Of a DNA stretch of 64,000 nt, positions 49,322 to 61,846 are shown piece by piece. The stretch lies in NCBI RefSeq assembly GCF_029961025.1, contig NZ_JASBVP010000002.1, forward strand, positions 372,001 through 436,000, given 5' to 3'. A model generated the notes under the pieces. That model did not search any database and was not told where the DNA came from. It saw only the letters and a program-made list of their open reading frames with translations. Every line of letters starts with the position of its first letter. Position 1 is the stretch's first letter. Source of the stretch: Mycobacterium sp. GTDB lineage: Bacteria > Actinomycetota > Actinomycetes > Mycobacteriales > Mycobacteriaceae. A program made the position numbers and the translations under genes.

Positions 49322-50802
49322 ATGAACGGCCGGAAGAGGCTAGTTCAGCGCGTCGAGCGCAAACTCGAGGCCGCCGCGGGTGATGTGTTTGCCCGGGTGT
49401 TCGGGGGATCGATCGTCCCGCAAGAGCTGGAAACCGTGTTGCAGCGCGAAGCCGCCGCTGGTGTTCGGCCGCTACGTGGCAATCGGCCTTTGGCCGGCCT
49501 TTGGCACCGAACGAATACATCATTACTCTCGGTGGGAACCACTACGAGACGGCGAGTGCCGACCCGGATTTCACGGCGGCTGTTTTTGCTCAACACTTGG
49601 CGGGATATATCAGGGGACAGGGATGGCAAACGTATGGTGAGGTGGTCGTCGGATTTGACCGGTCGACGAACTTGCATCCCGGCCAGTTCCGCGCCCGTGG
49701 TGTTGTCAACCCCGATGCCCGCTCCCACCCGGCAACCGGAAATTTCGCCCCGGCACAATCTGATCAGGCGTTTAACGCAGAACCAGGAGTACCACCAATG
49801 ACCGAGAATTCCAGCTATCGCGGCGGTCCGGGGCAGGGGCGGCCCGGCGACGAGTATTACGAGGAGGGATATCAGCACGACGAGCCCCGCAGTGGCGGGG
49901 ACGCCCGTGGCGGCCAGGAGGCGCCGGGCTATCCACCGGACTCGGGCGGCTATTCACCGGACTCGGGCGGCTATCCACCGCAGCCCGGGTATCCTCCGCC
50001 CAGTTACCCCGGTCGGGGTGGCGGCTACCCCGACCATGGGTACCCTGGGCAGTCGCCCGGTGGTTATCCGCCCCCCTACGAACAACGCCCCCCCGGCGGT
50101 TACGGCCCTGGCCCGGGCCCTGCTCAAGGCTATGATGCGGGCTATCGCCAAGGCGGTGGATACGGCCCCCCCGGCGGCCAGCAGGGTTACGGCGGCTACA
50201 GCGACTACGGCCATGGACCCTACGGCCCACCGGAACAACGGCCGCCCTATCCCGAGCCGGCGCGCGGTTACGATCAGGCCTACCCGGGCGGTCCGGGGTA
50301 CGGCGGGCAGGATTACAGTCGACCCGATTACCCGCAGTACCGCGATGCTTCCGCGGCCGGGGTGTACGCACCGCCCGGCGGCGGATACGCCGAACCCCCC
50401 GGCAGGGACTATGACTATGGACAGTCGGCCGCTCCCGGTGACTACGGCCAAGCCGGTGACTACGGCCAAGCCGGCGGCTACGGCGGTTATGGGCAGTCCG
50501 GCTACGCCCCGGCCGGACATACCGTTACCCTGCAGCTCGACGATGGCAGCGGGCGCACCTACCAGTTGCGCGAGGGTTCCAACATCATCGGCCGCGGACA
50601 AGACGCCCAGTTCCGGTTGCCGGACACCGGGGTGTCGCGACGGCACCTGGAGATCCGCTGGGACGGCCAGGTTGCCCTGCTGTCCGACCTCAACTCCACC
50701 AACGGCACCATGGTGAACAACGCTCCGGTGCAGGAGTGGCAGTTGGCCGACGGCGACGTGATCCGTCTAGGACACTCCGAGATCATCGTCCACATCCAAT
50801 GA
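49322..50802 (+). pseudogene. fhaA: FHA-domain protein FhaA, interrupted by an 11-bp tandem duplication
   Basis: FhaA is a cytoplasmic phosphothreonine-binding scaffold that links PknA/PknB signalling to peptidoglycan precursor export. From ATG 49322 the FhaA N-terminal domain (DUF3662) reads RKRLVQRVERKLEAAAGD to RPLRGNRPLA, then shifts frame. The continuation PNEYIITLGG starts in the next frame and runs to 50802 through the Tyr/Pro/Gly repeat linker and the C-terminal FHA domain (LREGSNIIGRGQDAQFRLPDTGVSRRHLEI, LNSTNGTMVNNAP). The cause is a perfect 11-bp repeat at 49484-49505; removing one copy gives a normal FhaA of about 489 residues. As it stands, full-length FhaA cannot be made by normal translation. 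Confidence 0.88.
49484..49505 (+). repeat. 11-bp tandem duplication inside fhaA
   Basis: CGGCCTTTGGC occurs twice, head to tail, at 49484-49494 and 49495-49505 with no mismatch. The extra copy adds 11 bases (two more than a multiple of three) and shifts the FhaA reading frame exactly where the protein similarity jumps frame. Such repeats can collapse by replication slippage. Confidence 0.92.
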
Positions 50803-50930
50803 GCTGACCCAATCGACCCGTTCGCCGGCTTCACCCCACGTTGGCCACCGTCCAAGTATCGTGACGTTGCTGATATGGGCTCGGATTCGCGGGCGCGAGA
50901 CCTGCGTCGTCAGAACGGAAGGGGCGTCAG

Positions 50931-51394
50931 ATGCAGGGATTGGTGCTGCAACTGACGCGTGCCGGGTTCCTGGCGCTGCTGTGGCTGTTCATCTGGTCGG
51001 TGCTGCGGGTCCTGCGCACGGACATCTACTCGCCGACCGGTGCCGTCATGGTGCGGCGGGGCTTGGCGTTGCGGGGTCCGCTGCTGCCTTCGCGTGGGCG
51101 GCGGCGATCGGCGCGCTATCTCGTGGTCACCGAGGGGTCGCTGGCGGGGGCCCGTATCGCCCTCACCGGCCAGCCGGTGCTGATCGGGCGCGCCGACGAC
51201 TCGACGCTGGTGCTGACCGATGACTACGCGTCGACGCGGCATGCGCGGTTGTCGCAGCGCGGATCAGAATGGTATGTCGAGGATCTAGGATCGACCAACG
51301 GTACTTACCTTGACAGGGCGAAGGTGACGACGGCGGTACGAGTTCCGATTGGGACGCCGGTCCGAATCGGCAAAACGGTAATCGAGTTGCGCCC

Positions 51395-51398
<4 letters not shown>
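50931..51398 (+). CDS. fhaB: FHA-domain membrane protein FhaB (FipA)
   Basis: 155 residues, as in Mtb Rv0019c. An N-terminal membrane helix (GLVLQLTRAGFLALLWLFIWSVLRVL) precedes a cytosolic FHA domain (VLIGRADDSTLVLTDDYASTRHARL, DLGSTNGTYLD). It binds phosphorylated partners of PknA/PknB and contributes to division under stress. ATG 50931 follows GAAGGGGCGTC. Its stop overlaps the pstP GTG by four bases. It is the first intact gene of the fhaB-pstP-rodA-pbpA-pknA-pknB operon. Confidence 0.95.
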
Positions 51399-52752
<1,354 letters not shown>

Positions 52753-52756
<4 letters not shown>

Positions 52757-54162
52757 CGACTCAGCCCCAGCCGCCGGTCGCGGTGACCCCTGCACTGCCG
52801 ACTCGGCGCAACGCTGAACTGGTGCTGTTGTGCTTCGCTGCGGTGATCATCGTCGCGGCTTTGCTCATCGTGCAGGCCAGCCAAGGCCGGGGCCTGCGCT
52901 GGGATCTGAGTGGCTACGGGCTCGCCTTCCTGGCGCTTTTCGGCGGCGCGCACCTGGCCGTCAGGCGCTTCGCCCCCTGTGCGGATCCGCTGCTGTTGCC
53001 GGTCGCGGCGCTGCTCAACGGTTTAGGCCTGGTGATGATTCATCGGCTGGATATCGCCGACGGTGCGGCCGGTGTCGGTACCCATTCCAGCGCGCACCAG
53101 CAGATGCTGTGGACCCTGATCGGTGTGGCCGCATTCGCTGTGACGGTGGCCTTGCTCAAAGACCATCGACGACTCGCGCGCTACGGCTACACTTGCGGGC
53201 TCGCCGGCCTGGTGATCCTAGCCGTCCCGGCGCTGCTGCCGGCGTCATTCTCCGAACATAACGGTGCCAAAATCTGGATCCGGTTTCCGGGATTTTCAAT
53301 CCAGCCTGCGGAATTTTCCAAAATCCTGCTGCTCATCTTTTTTTCCGCGGTCCTGGTGGCCAAACGCGGCCTATTCACCAGCGCCGGAATACATGTCATG
53401 GGCATAACCGTACCCCGTCCGCGGGATCTGGCTCCGCTGTTGGCGGCCTGGGTGCTCGCGGTGGGTGTGATGGTCTTCGAAAAGGACTTGGGTACTTCGC
53501 TGCTGCTGTACGCCTCCTTTCTTGTGGTGGTGTACCTGGCCACTCAGCGGCTGAGCTGGATCGTCATCGGGCTGGCGTTATTCGCTGCGGGAAGTGTTGT
53601 GGCGTATCACATTTTCGGGCACGTCCGGGTCCGCGTGCAGACCTGGCTGCATCCATTCGCCGACCCCGAGGGCAGCTCCTACCAAATCGTCCAGTCACTG
53701 TTCAGCTTTGCTACTGGCGGCATCTTCGGCACCGGGCTGGGTAACGGACAGCCCGACACCGTGCCCGCGGCATCCACCGATTTCATCATCGCGGCGTTCG
53801 GCGAAGAACTCGGCCTGGTCGGTTTGTCCGGTCTGTTGATGCTCTACACCATCCTCATCGTCCGCGGACTGCGTGCCGCGATCGCCATCCGCGATAGCTT
53901 CGGCAAACTGCTGGCCGGGGGCCTGGCGTCGACGCTGGCCATTCAGCTGTTCATCGTGGTCGGCGGCGTGACCAAACTCGTCCCATTAACCGGATTGACC
54001 ACGCCGTGGCTGTCCTACGGCGGGTCGTCTTTGCTGGCTAACTATCTCCTGCTGGCCATTCTGGTGCGGATCTCGCACGCGGCCCGGCGTCCGCTCGGCA
54101 CCCGGGCCCGTGATACGGTGCCGCTCGCGGTCACCGACACCGAGGTGATCAGGCGCGCATGA
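52753..54162 (+). CDS. rodA: SEDS peptidoglycan glycosyltransferase RodA
   Basis: 469 residues (as Mtb Rv0017c) with about 12 membrane helices. The SEDS family signatures are present, for example FSIQPAEFSKILL, VMVFEKDLGTSLLLYA (conserved Glu/Asp) and LTTPWLSYGGSSLLANY. It polymerises lipid II into glycan strands with the class B penicillin-binding protein encoded next to it. The start overlaps pstP and the end overlaps pbpA, both by four bases. Confidence 0.97.
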
Positions 54163-55634
54163 ACGCCTCGCTGCGCCGCATCTCGGTGACCGTGATGGCC
54201 TTGGTCGTGCTGTTGCTGCTCAACGCCACCCTGACGCAGGTGTTCACCGCCGACGGACTGCGCGCCGACCCGCGCAATCAGCGGGTGCTACTCGACGAAT
54301 ATTCGCGTCAGCGGGGCCAGATCACCGCCCACGGGCAGTTGCTCGCGTACTCGGTAGCCACCGACGACCGGTTTCATTTTCTGCGGGTCTACCCCAAACC
54401 TGCGATGTACGCACCGATTACCGGCTTTTACTCGCTGCGCTATTCCAGCACGGGCCTCGAACGCGCCGAAGACGCCCTCCTTAACGGCTCCGACCAGCGG
54501 CTGTTCGGCCGGCGGCTCGCCGACTTTTTCACCGGCCGTGACCCCCGCGGCGGCAATGTCAACACCACGATCAGCCCCCGCGTCCAGCAGGCCGGCTGGG
54601 ATGCGCTGCAGCAGGGCTGCGACGGGCCGTGCAAGGGTGCGATCGTCGCGGTTGAGCCCGCCACCGGCAAAATCCTGGCGCTGGTGTCATCGCCGTCGTA
54701 TGACCCCAACCTGCTGGCGTCGCACCACCCCCAAGAGCAGGCGGCGGCCTGGCAGCGGTTGCGCGATGACCCCGATTCCCCGATGATCAATCGCGCCATC
54801 TCCGAAACGTATCCGCCCGGTTCCACCTTCAAGGTGATCACCACCGCGGCGGCGCTGCAAGCCGGGGCCACCGATGACGAGCAGTTGACGGCGGACCCCA
54901 AGATCCCGCTGCCGGGCAGCTCCGCCGTGCTGGAGAACTATGGCGGCGCACCCTGCGGCGGCGAGCCGACGGTATCCCTGCGTGAAGCCTTCGCGCTATC
55001 CTGCAACACCGCCTTCGTCCAACTGGGTATTCTCACCGGTGCCAACGCCCTGCGCAGCACCGCACAGGCGTTCGGGATAGACGACCCACCCGCGCCCATT
55101 CCCCTGCAAGTCGGCGAATCCACCATCGGTCCCATCTCGGACACCGCCGCACTGGGGATGTCGGCGATCGGGCAGAAAGATGTCGCCCTGACACCGCTTC
55201 AGAACGCGGTGGTGGCCGCCACAATCGCCAACGGCGGTGTGACCATGCAACCCTACCTGGTCGATAGCCTCACCGGGCCGGACCTGGCTACCATCCGCGC
55301 CACCACCCCGCACGTGCAGCGCCGCGCGGTCTCGCCGCAGGTCGCCGCTAAGCTGACAGAATTGATGGTCGGCGCCGAGAACGTCACAGAGCAGAAAGGG
55401 GCCATCCCCGGCGTGCAGATCGCCTCCAAGACCGGTACCGCAGAGCATGGCACCGACCCCCGCACCACCCCTCCGCACGCGTGGTATATCGCCTTTGCGC
55501 CCGCACAACGCCCAAAGGTGGCGGTCGCGGTGCTGGTGGAGAATGGCGCCGATCGACGTGCCGCGACCGGCGGTGCACTCGCCGCACCGATCGGGCGGGC
55601 GGTGATCGAGGCCGCGCTGCAGGGGGGACCATGA
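54159..55634 (+). CDS. pbpA: class B penicillin-binding protein PbpA
   Basis: 491 residues. An N-terminal membrane anchor ([18 protein letters not shown]) leads to a dimerisation region and a transpeptidase domain with SxxK in [13 protein letters not shown] (active-site Ser), SxN in LSCNTAFVQ, and KTG in [10 protein letters not shown]. It cross-links peptidoglycan during growth and division, and in Mtb it is phosphorylated by PknB. It is coupled to rodA and pknA by ATGA overlaps. Confidence 0.97.
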   Translation: MNASLRRISVTVMALVVLLLLNATLTQVFTADGLRADPRNQRVLLDEYSRQRGQITAHGQLLAYSVATDDRFHFLRVYPKPAMYAPITGFYSLRYSSTGLERAEDALLNGSDQRLFGRRLADFFTGRDPRGGNVNTTISPRVQQAGWDALQQGCDGPCKGAIVAVEPATGKILALVSSPSYDPNLLASHHPQEQAAAWQRLRDDPDSPMINRAISETYPPGSTFKVITTAAALQAGATDDEQLTADPKIPLPGSSAVLENYGGAPCGGEPTVSLREAFALSCNTAFVQLGILTGANALRSTAQAFGIDDPPAPIPLQVGESTIGPISDTAALGMSAIGQKDVALTPLQNAVVAATIANGGVTMQPYLVDSLTGPDLATIRATTPHVQRRAVSPQVAAKLTELMVGAENVTEQKGAIPGVQIASKTGTAEHGTDPRTTPPHAWYIAFAPAQRPKVAVAVLVENGADRRAATGGALAAPIGRAVIEAALQGGP

Positions 55635-57001
55635 CCCCGCGAGTGGGTGTGACGCTGTCGGGCCGGTACCGCCTGCAGCGCCTCATCGCCACCGGCGGCA
55701 TGGGACAGGTATGGGAGGCCGTGGACAACCGGCTGGGCCGGCGAGTCGCGGTTAAAGTACTCAAGAGCGAGTTCTCCTCCGACCCGGAGTTCATCGAACG
55801 GTTCCGGGCGGAGGCGCGCACCACCGCGATGCTCAATCACCCGGGGATCGCCAGCGTCCATGATTACGGCGAGACCACCATGGACGGTGAGGGCCGTACC
55901 GCCTATCTGGTGATGGAGTTGGTCAACGGTGAGCCGCTGAACTCGGTGCTCAAGCGAGTCGGCCGGCTGTCACTGCGCCATGCCCTCGACATGCTCGAGC
56001 AGACCGGACGCGCCCTGCAGGTCGCGCATGCGGCCGGCCTGGTGCACCGGGACGTCAAACCCGGCAACATCCTGATCACCCCCACCGGCCAAGTGAAGAT
56101 CACCGACTTCGGTATCGCCAAGGCTGTTGACGCTGCGCCGGTCACCCAGACCGGCATGGTGATGGGCACCGCCCAATACATCGCTCCGGAGCAGGCCCTT
56201 GGCCATGAGGCGACGCCGGCCAGTGACGTGTATTCGTTGGGAGTTGTCGGGTACGAGGCGGTTTCGGGTAAACGACCGTTCACCGGTGACGGTGCCTTGA
56301 CGGTGGCGATGAAACACATCAAAGAAGCGCCGCCGCCGCTGCCCACCGACATTCCGCCCAACGTGCGTGAACTCATCGAGATCACCCTCGCCAAAAACCC
56401 TCAGCTGCGCTACAAAAGCGGCGGGCCGTTCGCTGACGCCGTAGCCGCGGTTCGCGCCGGCCGTCGACCGCCACGCCCCAGCCAAATGCCCGTCGGACGG
56501 GCGGCTCCGGCCGCTATCCCGTCTGGCTCACCGGCGCGGGCGGCGGTCAATCCCACCGGCCGGTCCGCGGCAGCGCACCGCTCCCGACCCACGACGGGTG
56601 GTCACCGTCCGCCCCCGCGGAGCACGTTTTCGTCGGGTCAGCGTGCGCTGCTCTGGGCGGCCGGCGTGCTGGGAGCGCTGGCGATCATCATCGCGGTGCT
56701 CATTGTCATCAATGCTCACAATCAAAACGGCCAGCAACAGCCCGCCACCCCCACGGTGACCGACACCGGGACTCCGTCGAGCAGCACAACGTCCGCCGGG
56801 TCGCCGACGGTACGGCCGTCCAAGTGGACGGACCGCCGGGGAACGAATAATCCTGGAGGGCGGCACCCGCAGCCGCAACTCCCCCCACCGGGCGGATCCG
56901 GCTCGCTTGCGGGGGAGCGGCGGGTGTTCGCAGCCGGCTCGGTTGTCCCGCTGCGGCCGCTGCGGCACGAGTCGCCGGCCCGACGTGAGATACCGCGATG
57001 A
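55631..57001 (+). CDS. pknA: Ser/Thr protein kinase PknA
   Basis: 456 residues from ATG 55631, which overlaps the pbpA stop (Mtb PknA, 431). The kinase domain has [44 protein letters not shown] and [14 protein letters not shown] Pro/Arg-rich juxtamembrane stretch, one membrane helix ([21 protein letters not shown]) and a Thr/Ser/Pro-rich extracellular tail without PASTA domains follow. It controls cell shape and division together with PknB. The longer length is due to the C-terminal tail. Confidence 0.96.
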   Translation: MTPRVGVTLSGRYRLQRLIATGGMGQVWEAVDNRLGRRVAVKVLKSEFSSDPEFIERFRAEARTTAMLNHPGIASVHDYGETTMDGEGRTAYLVMELVNGEPLNSVLKRVGRLSLRHALDMLEQTGRALQVAHAAGLVHRDVKPGNILITPTGQVKITDFGIAKAVDAAPVTQTGMVMGTAQYIAPEQALGHEATPASDVYSLGVVGYEAVSGKRPFTGDGALTVAMKHIKEAPPPLPTDIPPNVRELIEITLAKNPQLRYKSGGPFADAVAAVRAGRRPPRPSQMPVGRAAPAAIPSGSPARAAVNPTGRSAAAHRSRPTTGGHRPPPRSTFSSGQRALLWAAGVLGALAIIIAVLIVINAHNQNGQQQPATPTVTDTGTPSSSTTSAGSPTVRPSKWTDRRGTNNPGGRHPQPQLPPPGGSGSLAGERRVFAAGSVVPLRPLRHESPARREIPR

Positions 57002-58884
57002 CTACCCCACAACATCTGTCCGACCGCTACGAACTCGGTGAAATCCTCGGCTTCGGTGGCATGTCCGAGGTGCACCTCGCTCGCGATGTACGGCTGCACC
57101 GCGACGTGGCGATCAAAGTGCTGCGCGCCGACCTGGCCCGCGACCCCAGCTTCTACCTCCGCTTCCGGCGGGAGGCGCAAAACGCGGCGGCGTTGAATCA
57201 TCCGGCGATCGTCGCGGTATATGACACCGGGGAAGCCCAGACACCGGCCGGTCCGCTGCCCTACATCGTCATGGAGTACGTCGACGGTGTGACCCTGCGC
57301 GACATCCTGCACACCGAAGGGCCGATGCCACCGCAACGGGCCATCGAGGTCATCGCCGATGTTTGTCAAGCGCTGAACTTTTCGCATCAGAACGGCATCA
57401 TCCACCGCGACGTCAAGCCGGCAAATATCATGATCACCTCGACCAATGCGGTGAAGGTTATGGACTTCGGCATCGCGCGGGCCATCGCGGACAGCGGCAA
57501 CAGGGTCACCCAGACTGCGGCGGTCATCGGGACCGCGCAGTACCTCTCGCCCGAACAGGCCCGCGGCGACACCGTCGACGCACGCTCCGACGTCTACTCG
57601 TTGGGCTGTGTTCTCTACGAAATCCTTACCGGCGAGCCGCCTTTTACCGGTGATTCGCCGGTTTCCGTCGCCTATCAGCATGTCCGCGAAGATCCGGTGC
57701 CGCCGTCGCAACGACGTGAAGGTATCTCGGCCGACCTCGATGCCGTGGTCCTCAAGGCGCTCGCTAAAAACCCGGAGAACCGCTATCAAACGGCTGCGGA
57801 GATGCGGGCCGACCTGATCCGGGTGCACAGCGGTGAGCCCCCGCAAGCTCCTAAGGTGCTCACCGAGGCTGAGCGGACCCGGCTGCTGGCGTCCGGCCAC
57901 GGCACTAACCACGCGAATCGCGCGGCGGCGCGCACCGGCTCGCCGTCGCGTCGCCTCGACTTTGCCCATGACCACACCGGCGGGTCGGTGGGTCGCTGGT
58001 TGGTCGCGGTTGCGGTACTGGCGGTGCTGACCGTGGTTGTCAGCGTTCTGATCAACGCGTTCGGCGGCGATTCCCGGGAGGTTAAAGTTCCCGACGTGCG
58101 CGGCCAAGCGTCCGCCGACGCGATCGCCACGCTGCAAAACCATGGTTTTAAGACGCGCACCTTGCAAAGGCCGGACTCCTCGGTACCGCCCGACCACGTT
58201 ATCGGTACCGATCCCGCCGCCAACTCCTCGGTGGCGGCGGGGGACGAGATCACCGTCGACGTGTCTACCGGACCCGAGCAGCGTGAACTGCCCGACGTCT
58301 CCTCGCTGAGCTACGGCGAGGCGGTGAAGAAACTCAAAGCCGCCGGGTTCAGCCGGTTCAAGCGAGCCAACTCCCCGTCGACGCCGGAAATGGAAGGCCG
58401 TGTCATCGGCACCAACCCGCCGGCCAACCAGACCTCGGCGATCACTAACGAGATCACCATCATCATCGGTTCCGGCCCGGCCACCAAGCAGATTCCCGAC
58501 GTCGCCGGCCAGACGGTTGAACTGGCGGAAAAAAACCTCACCGTCTACGGTTTCAGCCGATTCAGTCAAGCCGCGGTGGACAGTCCCCGTCCGGCTGGCG
58601 ACGTGATCGGCACCAATCCCCCTGCGGGCGTTACCGTTCCGGTTGACTCGGTGATCGAGCTGAAAGTGTCCAAGGGCAACCAGTTCGTGATGCCCGACCT
58701 CGCCGGGCTATTTTGGACCGAGGCGGAACCACAGTTGCGTGCGCTGGGGTGGACCGGCGTGCTGATCAAGGGAGCCGATGTCGACGCCGGCGGAGCCAAC
58801 CACAACCGCGTGGTCTATCAAAACCCGGCACCCGGCCAGGGCGTCAACAAGGACGCTCCTATCACGCTGAAGTTCGGCCAGTAG
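56998..58884 (+). CDS. pknB: PASTA-domain Ser/Thr protein kinase PknB
   Basis: 628 residues (Mtb, 626). The kinase domain has [40 protein letters not shown] and [14 protein letters not shown] single helix follows ([24 protein letters not shown], about residue 335), then four extracellular PASTA repeats (each beginning like [36 protein letters not shown]) that sense lipid II and muropeptides. It is the essential kinase coordinating growth and division. The 3' end overlaps the convergent trpG by 23 bp. Confidence 0.98.
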   Translation: MTTPQHLSDRYELGEILGFGGMSEVHLARDVRLHRDVAIKVLRADLARDPSFYLRFRREAQNAAALNHPAIVAVYDTGEAQTPAGPLPYIVMEYVDGVTLRDILHTEGPMPPQRAIEVIADVCQALNFSHQNGIIHRDVKPANIMITSTNAVKVMDFGIARAIADSGNRVTQTAAVIGTAQYLSPEQARGDTVDARSDVYSLGCVLYEILTGEPPFTGDSPVSVAYQHVREDPVPPSQRREGISADLDAVVLKALAKNPENRYQTAAEMRADLIRVHSGEPPQAPKVLTEAERTRLLASGHGTNHANRAAARTGSPSRRLDFAHDHTGGSVGRWLVAVAVLAVLTVVVSVLINAFGGDSREVKVPDVRGQASADAIATLQNHGFKTRTLQRPDSSVPPDHVIGTDPAANSSVAAGDEITVDVSTGPEQRELPDVSSLSYGEAVKKLKAAGFSRFKRANSPSTPEMEGRVIGTNPPANQTSAITNEITIIIGSGPATKQIPDVAGQTVELAEKNLTVYGFSRFSQAAVDSPRPAGDVIGTNPPAGVTVPVDSVIELKVSKGNQFVMPDLAGLFWTEAEPQLRALGWTGVLIKGADVDAGGANHNRVVYQNPAPGQGVNKDAPITLKFGQ

Positions 58885-59593
58885 CGGCCTCCGGCTGCCC
58901 GGGCAGCGTTGGGCAGCCCACGGCGGTCAGCGAATGTTCAGGGGTGTGCGGGCGCAACACGGCGGCTACCACCTCAGTCTCCAACCGGCGTATCAGCGCC
59001 TCGTCTCGGGGTTGCCCGCAATAAGCCAGCCAGTTGGCCAAAATCCGGTGGCCCCCCTCGGTCAGGATGGACTCCGGATGGAACTGCACCCCGTGAATCG
59101 GCAACTCGGTGTGGCGGACCGCCATGATGACCCCGCTACGAGTACGGGCGGTGACCTCCAGCGCGGCCGGCACGGTTTGCGGCACGATGGTCAGCGAGTG
59201 ATAGCGGGTCGCGGTGAACGGATCCGGAAGTCCTTCTAGGACACCAACATTCGTGTGAAACACGGTGCTGGTCTTACCGTGCAGCAGCTCTGGTGCTCGA
59301 TCCACGGTGGCGCCGAACGCCACCCCGATCGCCTGGTGTCCCAGGCACACCCCCAGCAGCGGGGTGCGTGTCGTGGCGCAGGCACGCACCAACCCGATCG
59401 ACGCACCGGCGCGGTCCGGGGTCCCCGGACCCGGGCTGAGCAGCACGCCGTCGAACCGTGTGGCGGCCGCGACCTCGTCGGACAACCTGGTGTCGTCGTT
59501 GCGCCACACCTGCGCCTGCACCCCGAGTTGCCCAAGGTATTGCACCAGGTTGAACACGAAACTGTCGTAGTTGTCGACAACCAGGATCCGCAC
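58862..59593 (-). CDS. trpG: anthranilate/aminodeoxychorismate synthase glutamine amidotransferase (TrpG/PabA)
   Basis: 243 residues (Mtb Rv0013, 232). A class I glutamine amidotransferase: VVDNYDSFVFNLVQYLG at the N terminus, nucleophile Cys in GVCLGHQAIG, and His/Glu in HGVQFHPESILTEGG. It supplies ammonia to chorismate-using partners in tryptophan and folate synthesis. It is convergent with pknB, overlapping 23 bp tail to tail. In Mtb a DUF881 membrane-protein gene (Rv0012) separates it from crgA; that gene is absent here. Confidence 0.95.
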   Translation of the reverse strand: MRILVVDNYDSFVFNLVQYLGQLGVQAQVWRNDDTRLSDEVAAATRFDGVLLSPGPGTPDRAGASIGLVRACATTRTPLLGVCLGHQAIGVAFGATVDRAPELLHGKTSTVFHTNVGVLEGLPDPFTATRYHSLTIVPQTVPAALEVTARTRSGVIMAVRHTELPIHGVQFHPESILTEGGHRILANWLAYCGQPRDEALIRRLETEVVAAVLRPHTPEHSLTAVGCPTLPGQPEAATGRTSA

Positions 59594-59806
59594 CGTGTCA
59601 GGCTACCGCCCGGTCTGGTCGGCCGCCTCAGTAGCTCGGCGGGCCCACCGCCACCACCGGACAAGCCGGGCGCCCGGCCGGCCCACCGACCGGGTTATCG
59701 GGCGAGCCGTCGGCTCTCCGTTCGCTAGTCTTCGGTGAGTTAATCTGTTGGCTGAACAACGCGTGCAGCGTAATCGTTGCGTCCGCTCGAGCGCTTCGAG
59801 GTGGCC

Positions 59807-60088
59807 ATGCCTAAGTCCAAGGTCCGTAAAAAGAACGACTTCGCCACCAGAGTGGTAAGCCGCACCCCGGTGAAGGTGAAGGCGGGGCCGTCGAGCGTTT
59901 GGTTCGTTGCGTTGTTCCTCGGGCTGATGCTCACCGGGCTGATCTGGTTGATGGTGTTCCAGTTGGCGGCGGCCGGCAGCGATACCCCCGCGGTGCTGCA
60001 ATGGATGGCCAACCTCGGTCCGTGGAATTATGCCATCGCGTTTGCTTTCATGATCAGCGGTCTGTTGCTGACGATGCGCTGGCGGTAA
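59807..60088 (+). CDS. crgA: cell division protein CrgA
   Basis: 93 residues (Mtb Rv0011c, 93). A basic N terminus ([12 protein letters not shown]) and two membrane helices ([22 protein letters not shown] and [18 protein letters not shown]) end in RWR. CrgA recruits FtsI and other proteins to the division site. ATG 59807 was chosen over the in-frame ATG ten codons earlier because it matches the family start. The 213 bp upstream, divergent from trpG, holds no gene. Confidence 0.95.
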   Translation: MPKSKVRKKNDFATRVVSRTPVKVKAGPSSVWFVALFLGLMLTGLIWLMVFQLAAAGSDTPAVLQWMANLGPWNYAIAFAFMISGLLLTMRWR

Positions 60089-60158
60089 CGTATCTTCGGC
60101 GGTGAATGATACCGTTGAGACACCCACCGTTATCGCGGCAGCAATCTTGTGGTCACTC

Positions 60159-60176
60159 AATCACATAGATGTGATT
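60159..60176. promoter_or_regulatory. perfect 18-bp palindrome upstream of the Rv0010c homologue
   Basis: AATCACAT-AG-ATGTGATT: two 8-bp arms with a two-base centre. It lies 66 bp before the GTG start of the PH-domain protein, in an otherwise gene-free spacer. Likely a dimeric regulator's operator; the regulator is unknown. Confidence 0.5.
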
Positions 60177-60197
60177 ATCCCCATTGTTGATAGCGCT

Positions 60198-60206
60198 TGT
60201 GGATAA
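60198..60206 (-). promoter_or_regulatory. perfect DnaA box
   Basis: TGTGGATAA, which is TTATCCACA on the minus strand, the DnaA-box consensus. It is 36 bp before the GTG start of the Rv0010c homologue and 22 bp after the palindrome. A single box, so a regulatory rather than origin role is more likely. Confidence 0.5.
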
Positions 60207-60241
60207 CTCGATCGGCGCTGTTCACCACGACCAGGAGTGCT

Positions 60242-60679
60242 GTGCAGCAAACGGAATGGGCGCCTCGGAAGGCGGAAATCGCTGGCTGCGGCGCAGCAGG
60301 TGTCCTGCTGGCAATCGCTTGTGTGATCTTGGTCACAGACCTGCCTGGCCGGTTTTTGACAGGTGTTGCCGCGGTGGGCCTGATCTTGTTTGCGGGCGCT
60401 TCCGGGCATGCCCGCCCAAAACTGGCAATCACCGCCGATGGTCTGCTGGTCCGGGGCTGGTTTCGGACCCAGATGGTCCCCCGGGCAGACATCAAAAGCA
60501 TCCGGATCACCGGGTTCCGGCACATCGGTCGCCGGGTGCGGTTGCTCGAGATCGAAGGGGTCGACGGCCACCTGCTGATCTTCTCTCGCTGGAACCTCGG
60601 CATGGACCCGGTGAATGTGCTCGACGCGCTGATCGCCGCCGGTTATGCCGGCGGCGCTTTTCACCAGGGGCGGCTTTAA
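60242..60679 (+). CDS. PH-domain membrane protein, Rv0010c homologue
   Basis: 145 residues from GTG 60242 (CCAGGAGTGCT precedes it), matching the Mtb start (MQQTAWAPR type; 141 aa). Two short membrane segments ([18 protein letters not shown] and [16 protein letters not shown]) precede a bacterial PH-like domain ([39 protein letters not shown]). Function unknown; it is probably an envelope protein linked to the division genes around it. The stop overlaps the convergent ppiA stop by four bases. Confidence 0.85.
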   Translation: MQQTEWAPRKAEIAGCGAAGVLLAIACVILVTDLPGRFLTGVAAVGLILFAGASGHARPKLAITADGLLVRGWFRTQMVPRADIKSIRITGFRHIGRRVRLLEIEGVDGHLLIFSRWNLGMDPVNVLDALIAAGYAGGAFHQGRL

Positions 60680-61224
60680 GAAATCGTGATCGATTCGATG
60701 ACCACCGGTTCGGTCGGCCGATCGTGGCCGTCGGTGGGCGAAGCGGCGATGGTGTCGACAACCCGGCGCGACTCGGGATCGACAACCTCACCGAAAATGC
60801 TGTGCCGCCGATTCAAATGCGGGGTTTTGTCGACGGTGATGAAAAACTGCGATCCGTTGGTGCCCGGGCCGGCATTAGCCATGGCCAGCAAGTAGGGCCT
60901 ATCGAACCGCAGTTCAGGGTGGAACTCGTCAGCGAACTTATAGCCAGGCCCGCCGCGGCCGGTCCCGGTCGGATCGCCACCTTGAATCATGAATCCCCGG
61001 ATGACCCGGTGAAAGATCGCCCCGTCGTAAAACGGGCCGGAGGTGCCGCCGGAGGCGTTTGGGGTGGCATAGTCTTTGGTGCCCTGCGCCAGCCCCACGA
61101 AGTTGGCAACGGTTTTGGGGGCGTGGTTGCCGAAGAGTGCGATCTTGATGTCGCCGCGGTTGGTGTGCAAGGTAGCGGTGGCGGTCGGAATTGGGTTGTT
61201 GGTCACGCCGTGACAGTCTGCCAT
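60676..61224 (-). CDS. ppiA: peptidyl-prolyl cis-trans isomerase A (cyclophilin)
   Basis: 182 residues, the same as Mtb Rv0009. ATG 61224 gives [10 protein letters not shown] followed by [20 protein letters not shown]. The cyclophilin core is complete: [19 protein letters not shown] (catalytic Arg), [18 protein letters not shown] and [12 protein letters not shown]. It catalyses proline isomerisation in protein folding, in the cytoplasm. Confidence 0.97.
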   Translation of the reverse strand: MADCHGVTNNPIPTATATLHTNRGDIKIALFGNHAPKTVANFVGLAQGTKDYATPNASGGTSGPFYDGAIFHRVIRGFMIQGGDPTGTGRGGPGYKFADEFHPELRFDRPYLLAMANAGPGTNGSQFFITVDKTPHLNRRHSIFGEVVDPESRRVVDTIAASPTDGHDRPTEPVVIESITIS

Positions 61225-61338
61225 CGACCGGTCGGCATCGCCGCCACGGGTGTCCACACCGACGGTTTCCGGCCCACCGCTGGCGGGGCATGGCAGTCTG
61301 AGGAGACCCGAATCAACTGCTCGACAGGAAGGCGTGCC

Positions 61339-61764
61339 ATGGGCGCGAAGGCGGTACCGCGGATGACCCCTCGGCAGCGATTGACGCGAGGCTTAACCTA
61401 CACGGCGGTCGGGCCGGTGGATGTGACCCGTGGTGTCGTCGGGCTCGGCGTCCGTTCCACGCGGGCGGGGGCAGCCACGGTCTGGCGCCGTTACCGGCAG
61501 GCCAGGCTGGCCCGTGAGCGTGCCGCCACCCAGGAACCGACCCCGTCGGAGCCGGCCGCCGCACGGGGTGCGGTGATCGGGCTGCCGCGGCTGTTACCGC
61601 AACCGGGGCGCTTCCGGCGCCGTGGCCGACATCGGTGGGCGATCGTGGCCGTCGCGGGGATGCTCCTCGCCGGCGGCGCTGTTGCGGTTATAGGGGTTCG
61701 CCGTTCGGCACGTCCGGAACCGTCACCGCGGCCGCCCAGCGTCGACGTGCAACCGACGCCGTAA
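61339..61764 (+). CDS. cwsA: cell wall synthesis protein CwsA
   Basis: 141 residues (Mtb Rv0008c, 145). A basic N-terminal half ([23 protein letters not shown]) and a C-terminal membrane helix ([21 protein letters not shown]) followed by a short proline-rich outside tail. CwsA in Mtb interacts with CrgA and Wag31 and helps polar growth and division. ATG 61339 follows AGGAAGGCGTGCC. Its gene neighbours (crgA, pknB operon) fit. Confidence 0.88.
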   Translation: MGAKAVPRMTPRQRLTRGLTYTAVGPVDVTRGVVGLGVRSTRAGAATVWRRYRQARLARERAATQEPTPSEPAAARGAVIGLPRLLPQPGRFRRRGRHRWAIVAVAGMLLAGGAVAVIGVRRSARPEPSPRPPSVDVQPTP

Positions 61765-61846
61765 ACCGCTTGACGGGCGATGTCGGTAGCTCCTCGCCGG
61801 GCATTGGGTTGGTTACCAGCGGCAGGCGCGATGCGGTCGTTGTTTG

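Noticed and set aside
49936..49980. 18-bp repeats coding for a Tyr/Pro/Gly tract in fhaA as a separate element
   Set aside because: They encode the normal low-complexity linker of FhaA and are in frame with the FHA domain.
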